Assembly: GCA_025061865.1 (NCBI GenBank)
Contig: JANXAA010000015.1
Location: 5,921 to 15,088 of the forward strand
Source: Acidobacteriota bacterium
GTDB lineage: Bacteria; Acidobacteriota; HRBIN11
Length of the DNA stretch: 9,168 nucleotides
Direction of reading: 5' to 3'
The notes under the pieces were generated by a model. It was not told where the DNA came from. It saw only the letters and a program-made list of their open reading frames with translations, and did not search any database. The translations under genes were made by a program, and so were the position numbers. Of the stretch, positions 5,608 through 9,168 are shown in pieces; the first letter of the stretch is position 1, and each line of letters opens with the position of its first letter.

Positions 5608-8600
5608 ATGAAGAAATGGAAAAAGCAACTCCATTGGATATGGCTCTTACCGGGACTCCTGTTACTTATGCCCTGGCTCTTGGGGCTTCAGCCCCGGCCG
5701 AAGGCTGAAGACCCGCAAGTCGAACCCAATTCGCTATTCGAGCGGATTCGAGTCGGGAAAGGGAGACTCCCCGCTGAATTCGGCTATCTCTTCCGGGCGT
5801 CTAAACAGCGGGGGACCCGGCGGGCCGAGCCCCCGTATGCGCCCGGCGAAGTCCTGGTGCGTTTCAAGAGGAACGTGTCCGTCGCTCAGGCGGAAGCGCT
5901 GCATCGGCAGTTAGGTACGACGGTGCTGCTCGAATCCCGGATGGTCCCTGGACTCCAGTGGGTGAAACTGCCGGTCCACTTGTCAGTCAAGCAGGCTGTG
6001 GAGCTTTTCCAGCGCAGCGGGCTCGTGCAGTACGCTGAACCTAACTACGTTGTACACCTCCTGCAAGCCTATCCGAATGACCCTTTTGTCCAGATCCGCG
6101 ACACGGCAACTCACCCCACCTCTCCAGGGTACTACGTCCAATGCGACCCCGAGTCTCCCGATACGGATAACAGGTCGTGGTTTACATACGCCTGGGACCT
6201 GCAGATGGCTACACCGTGTACTTATGCAGACCCCTTCTTGTGTCCCAGCGGCTTTGGTTGCGGCGGCAACAATGCGGCCCGCCCTGACATCGGTGTGCTT
6301 CCTTGTACGTCTCCCACGCAGTGCTTTAGCATCGATTCCCAAGGCGCATGGACCCACGTACCCCAAACGACTTTGCAGGATGTCCTCGTGATGGTCATCG
6401 ATACAGGTGTCGACTACACCCACGTGGACGTGGCGGCAAACGTGTGGAAAAATCCGGGTGAGATCCCGGCCGACGGTGTGGACAACGACAACAATGGCAT
6501 CGTGGACGACGTCCACGGCATCCGTACTATCGGGGCCGGAGGCGGCGGACCCGGTTGCGGTAGTGCCAACTTCGGTGACCCCATGGACGACCACGGGCAT
6601 GGCACGCACGTATCCAGCACGATCGCTTCCCGGGCCAATAACTTCGCGGGCCTCGTCGGTATGGGCGGTCTGAACAATCGGGTCAAAATCGTCGGATGTA
6701 AGTCCTTTGACAGCTCAGGCACGGGTCTGCTAGCCGACATTATCAAGTGCTTCGAGTACGCCTACTATTTGAAGGTGAACCGGGGCTTCAACCTGGTGGC
6801 GACGAACAACAGCTGGGGCGGCGGCGGATTCTCATGGGCCCTTTACGATGCCATTGCAGCCCATCGCGATGCCGGCATCCTGGCTGTCTTTGCCGCCGGT
6901 AATGCTGCTTCCGATAACGATACTACGCCAGCCTACCCGTCGAATTTCGATTTGGATAATCTAATTGCCGTGGGTTCCTACAACCAGCATGATTGTGCCT
7001 CGGGCTTCTCTAACTGGGGGGGTCGGAGCGTGGATATCTTTGCCCCCGGCAGCGTCATTCTGGGGGCATGCCCCTGGCCGCTGATCGGAATGTGCTCCGG
7101 TGACCCCAATGTGCAGTACGTGTTCGCCTCCGGTACGTCGATGGCGGCGCCTCACGTGACAGGCCTGGCGGCCCTGATGAAGGCGGTCCAACCGAACCTC
7201 CAGTGGTGGCAAATTCGGAATATCATCTTGACGACGGGCGTGGCTTCGACGATGACGGACGCCGACTGTAGTACCGTGGGCGGTAGCGGAGATGACGTGG
7301 ATGGCTCGACCTTCCAGTCTTATACGGGTTCTGGGTCTCCGGCTGACAAGAAGTCCGTTACCGACCGGCGGATCAACGCTCTCCGGGCCGCCCAAGTGGC
7401 AGCGGCCGGGGCAGGACCGGGTGACTATCCTCTACGAGCCCGCATCTGGCCTTACGGGATGGGCCCCTTCAGTGCTACGGCTGGACATCCCTTCGTGATG
7501 AAGGTGATTAACGTCAACGGTTGGAACGTCGGGACTCCCGGTAGCGTGACGGCTTCAATTCAGCAGGTATCCTTAGTAAACGTAGCGACTTATGACTTTG
7601 AATCGGGACCCCAAGGTTGGACGGCGGCACCCTACAGTGGGTGCGGGAATAACTTGTGGCATCGAACCAATGCGGCTTGTGGGGGCGCCACGAGTTTCTA
7701 CGCGTACTTTGGGCAGGATGCGACTTGCGACTACGATACGGGGGCGACGGTATGTGGAGCATGGGTGTCTCCGGTCATCGACCTGAGCTTGTATACGACG
7801 GCCCTCCTTGTGTTTGACTACAACCTGGAGACGGAGGGTGGGGCACCTTTCGATCATGCGCTGGTCCAGATATCGATGGATGGGGGGACGACGTGGACGA
7901 CGATAGCGGATAATGCTGGAGGGGGGTTGCAAGACGGGGCCGGTTGGCAGACGGCGGCGATCGATATCAGCCCTTATATAAGTCCGACCGTACGCGTGCG
8001 GTTTGCGTTTGACAGTGTGGACCCTTGGGTTAACAATCTCCTAGGTTTCCAGGTCGACAACGTGAATATAGCTGTTCCAGGACCCTCTGTCTCTTGTGGC
8101 CCTCCTGTGACCTTTGTCGATAACGGGACCCAGCCGGACCAAGTGGCTAACGACGGTATCTTCGTCGGTTCGTTCGATTTCACGAGCCCACCTTGCAACA
8201 CATCCGGTGTCTACACGATCGACATCCAAGTGAACGCCACGACGATCGAGACTTTGATGGTCAACGTGACTGCGGGCCCACCGGCGGGGGTCCTCGAGAT
8301 CGTGCCAGACCCACTAGATTTTGCCTTCGTAGCCGTAGGCCAGTCTAGGACGCTTCCGGTCCATATTCGGAATATAGGGACAGGGCCGTTCCAAGTGACC
8401 TCGGTCGGGCCTTCGCCGGATCCGGCTTTCACTTTTAGCTGTCCGTCGACACCCTTCACGGTCGCTCCGGGTATGGAAGTCTTCTGCTCAGTGACCTTCA
8501 TGCCGTCGGTCGGTGGACCCCAATGGGCAACCATCCCGGTCACGACGGATACGGCCGGGAGTGGCTCTATCAATGCGCAGGGCATAGGTGTGGGCCCGTA

Positions 8601-9168
8601 TCCCGACATCCACATGCCGACGACGACTCTCGACTTCGGCACGGTCGTGTGGGGCCATACACAGGCTGCCAATCTGAACATCCAGAATCTGGGAGCCAGT
8701 AACCTCTTCATCAGTGCTGTGGACAACAGCCTGGCGCCCTCGGTGAACGTCACGACGCCCCTTCCGTTGACCATCGGGCCTTCTACGACCGGTGCGCTGG
8801 GGTTCTCGTGGGATTCGGCGAATGGTTGTGTCGATTCTCGGGTCGGTATCGTGAGTAACGATCCCGACGAGTCCAATGCCCAAGTGCGCGTCCTCGGCCG
8901 CACGAGCATCGCCGACGTCGTATCGGGGGTCGACTACTACGTACAGCGTTTGATCTCGAATCAGATCACCAGCGGATGCGGCACGGAAGCTACCGTTTAC
9001 GGGACCGACTTGAACGGTGACGGGGACACGACGGACCTCGTGTACTGTCCAAATGTGGACATCACCCGTGCGCAGATGGCCATCTTTATCAGCCGGGCGG
9101 TGTTGGGTGGGGATCCGCCGGTAGCCGGGAGCGGTCCGGCGGGGAGCTGGCACTGCGGGGACGGCCTG
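5608..9168 (+). CDS. Secreted S8 subtilase with SLH-like repeat (3' end outside window)
   Basis: This is a subtilisin-family serine protease, open through 1187 codons to the window edge. I translated the frame line by line and found no stop. Residues 1-33 form a signal peptide (MKKWKKQ, then a hydrophobic core). Residues about 76-151 resemble the fervidolysin-type prodomain, from APGEVLVRF to VQYAEPNYVV. Residues about 201-245 are an unusual cysteine-rich insertion. The catalytic domain (about 255-602) has Asp265 in VMVIDTGVD, a calcium-loop-like DGVDNDNNGIVDD (289-301), His331 in DDHGHGTHVSS, Asn432 in AAGNA and Ser511 in SGTSMAAPH, so the triad and oxyanion residue are intact. Then come a jelly-roll/MAM-like domain (about 660-828), an Ig-like domain (about 830-890, with NDGIFVGSF), two ASH-type domains (about 896-996 and 999-1099), and an SLH-like repeat starting near 1101 (ITSGCG, then YCP and DITRAQMAIFISRA). 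It is probably exported, self-processed and held at the cell surface. A strong promoter precedes it. Confidence 0.92.
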   Translation, partial: MKKWKKQLHWIWLLPGLLLLMPWLLGLQPRPKAEDPQVEPNSLFERIRVGKGRLPAEFGYLFRASKQRGTRRAEPPYAPGEVLVRFKRNVSVAQAEALHRQLGTTVLLESRMVPGLQWVKLPVHLSVKQAVELFQRSGLVQYAEPNYVVHLLQAYPNDPFVQIRDTATHPTSPGYYVQCDPESPDTDNRSWFTYAWDLQMATPCTYADPFLCPSGFGCGGNNAARPDIGVLPCTSPTQCFSIDSQGAWTHVPQTTLQDVLVMVIDTGVDYTHVDVAANVWKNPGEIPADGVDNDNNGIVDDVHGIRTIGAGGGGPGCGSANFGDPMDDHGHGTHVSSTIASRANNFAGLVGMGGLNNRVKIVGCKSFDSSGTGLLADIIKCFEYAYYLKVNRGFNLVATNNSWGGGGFSWALYDAIAAHRDAGILAVFAAGNAASDNDTTPAYPSNFDLDNLIAVGSYNQHDCASGFSNWGGRSVDIFAPGSVILGACPWPLIGMCSGDPNVQYVFASGTSMAAPHVTGLAALMKAVQPNLQWWQIRNIILTTGVASTMTDADCSTVGGSGDDVDGSTFQSYTGSGSPADKKSVTDRRINALRAAQVAAAGAGPGDYPLRARIWPYGMGPFSATAGHPFVMKVINVNGWNVGTPGSVTASIQQVSLVNVATYDFESGPQGWTAAPYSGCGNNLWHRTNAACGGATSFYAYFGQDATCDYDTGATVCGAWVSPVIDLSLYTTALLVFDYNLETEGGAPFDHALVQISMDGGTTWTTIADNAGGGLQDGAGWQTAAIDISPYISPTVRVRFAFDSVDPWVNNLLGFQVDNVNIAVPGPSVSCGPPVTFVDNGTQPDQVANDGIFVGSFDFTSPPCNTSGVYTIDIQVNATTIETLMVNVTAGPPAGVLEIVPDPLDFAFVAVGQSRTLPVHIRNIGTGPFQVTSVGPSPDPAFTFSCPSTPFTVAPGMEVFCSVTFMPSVGGPQWATIPVTTDTAGSGSINAQGIGVGPYPDIHMPTTTLDFGTVVWGHTQAANLNIQNLGASNLFISAVDNSLAPSVNVTTPLPLTIGPSTTGALGFSWDSANGCVDSRVGIVSNDPDESNAQVRVLGRTSIADVVSGVDYYVQRLISNQITSGCGTEATVYGTDLNGDGDTTDLVYCPNVDITRAQMAIFISRAVLGGDPPVAGSGPAGSWHCGDGL

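Noticed and set aside
5983..6609. Long reverse-strand frame opposite the protease
   Set aside because: It is antisense to conserved prodomain and catalytic-domain coding sequence. Its composition is the expected mirror of GC-biased codons, and it has no recognisable motif or start signal.
8211..9153. Two long reverse-strand frames opposite the ASH and SLH-like domains
   Set aside because: Both overlap each other and the protease frame, whose domain motifs are clear; they are shadows.

Overview
The window is GC-rich, almost fully coding, and every gene I can support lies on the + strand. Shine-Dalgarno sites precede several starts, and the gene content (YmdB-type phosphodiesterase, DUF488, an S-layer-homology-like repeat) points to a bacterium. 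Several features are common in thermophiles: an MTA phosphorylase with a C-terminal CxC pair, the 'GST' variant of YjbQ, and a Clp1-type kinase. I therefore infer an uncultured thermophilic bacterium, but no marker here fixes the phylum.

Layout. (1) 6-1705: a YmdB-family metallophosphoesterase and S-methyl-5'-thioadenosine phosphorylase, joined by an ATGA stop/start overlap. Both act on adenosine-related small molecules. (2) 1706-3005: two stand-alone housekeeping-type genes, a YjbQ-family protein and a DUF488 protein. (3) 3006-5361: a candidate promoter inside a perfect 14-bp tandem duplication, then three genes in overlapping order: a small unrecognised reading frame, a class I SAM methyltransferase, and a Clp1/Grc3-type P-loop polynucleotide kinase. 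The last overlap is 50 bp and is forced, because the kinase has only one possible start. (4) 5362-5607: a non-coding stretch with two inverted repeats, the best sigma70-type promoter in the window, a 12-bp motif also found upstream of yjbQ, and a strong ribosome binding site. (5) 5608 to the right edge: a large secreted subtilisin-family (S8) protease, still open at 1187 codons. It has a signal peptide, prodomain, cysteine-rich insertion, catalytic domain with intact Asp/His/Ser, a jelly-roll-like domain, Ig-like and two ASH-type domains, and an SLH-like repeat carrying a calcium-loop-like insertion.

The most interesting points are the overlapping methyltransferase/Clp1-kinase pair, which is an unusual combination for a bacterium and has no obvious described role, and the multidomain surface protease. 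I see no tRNA, rRNA, CRISPR array, insertion sequence or confident riboswitch.
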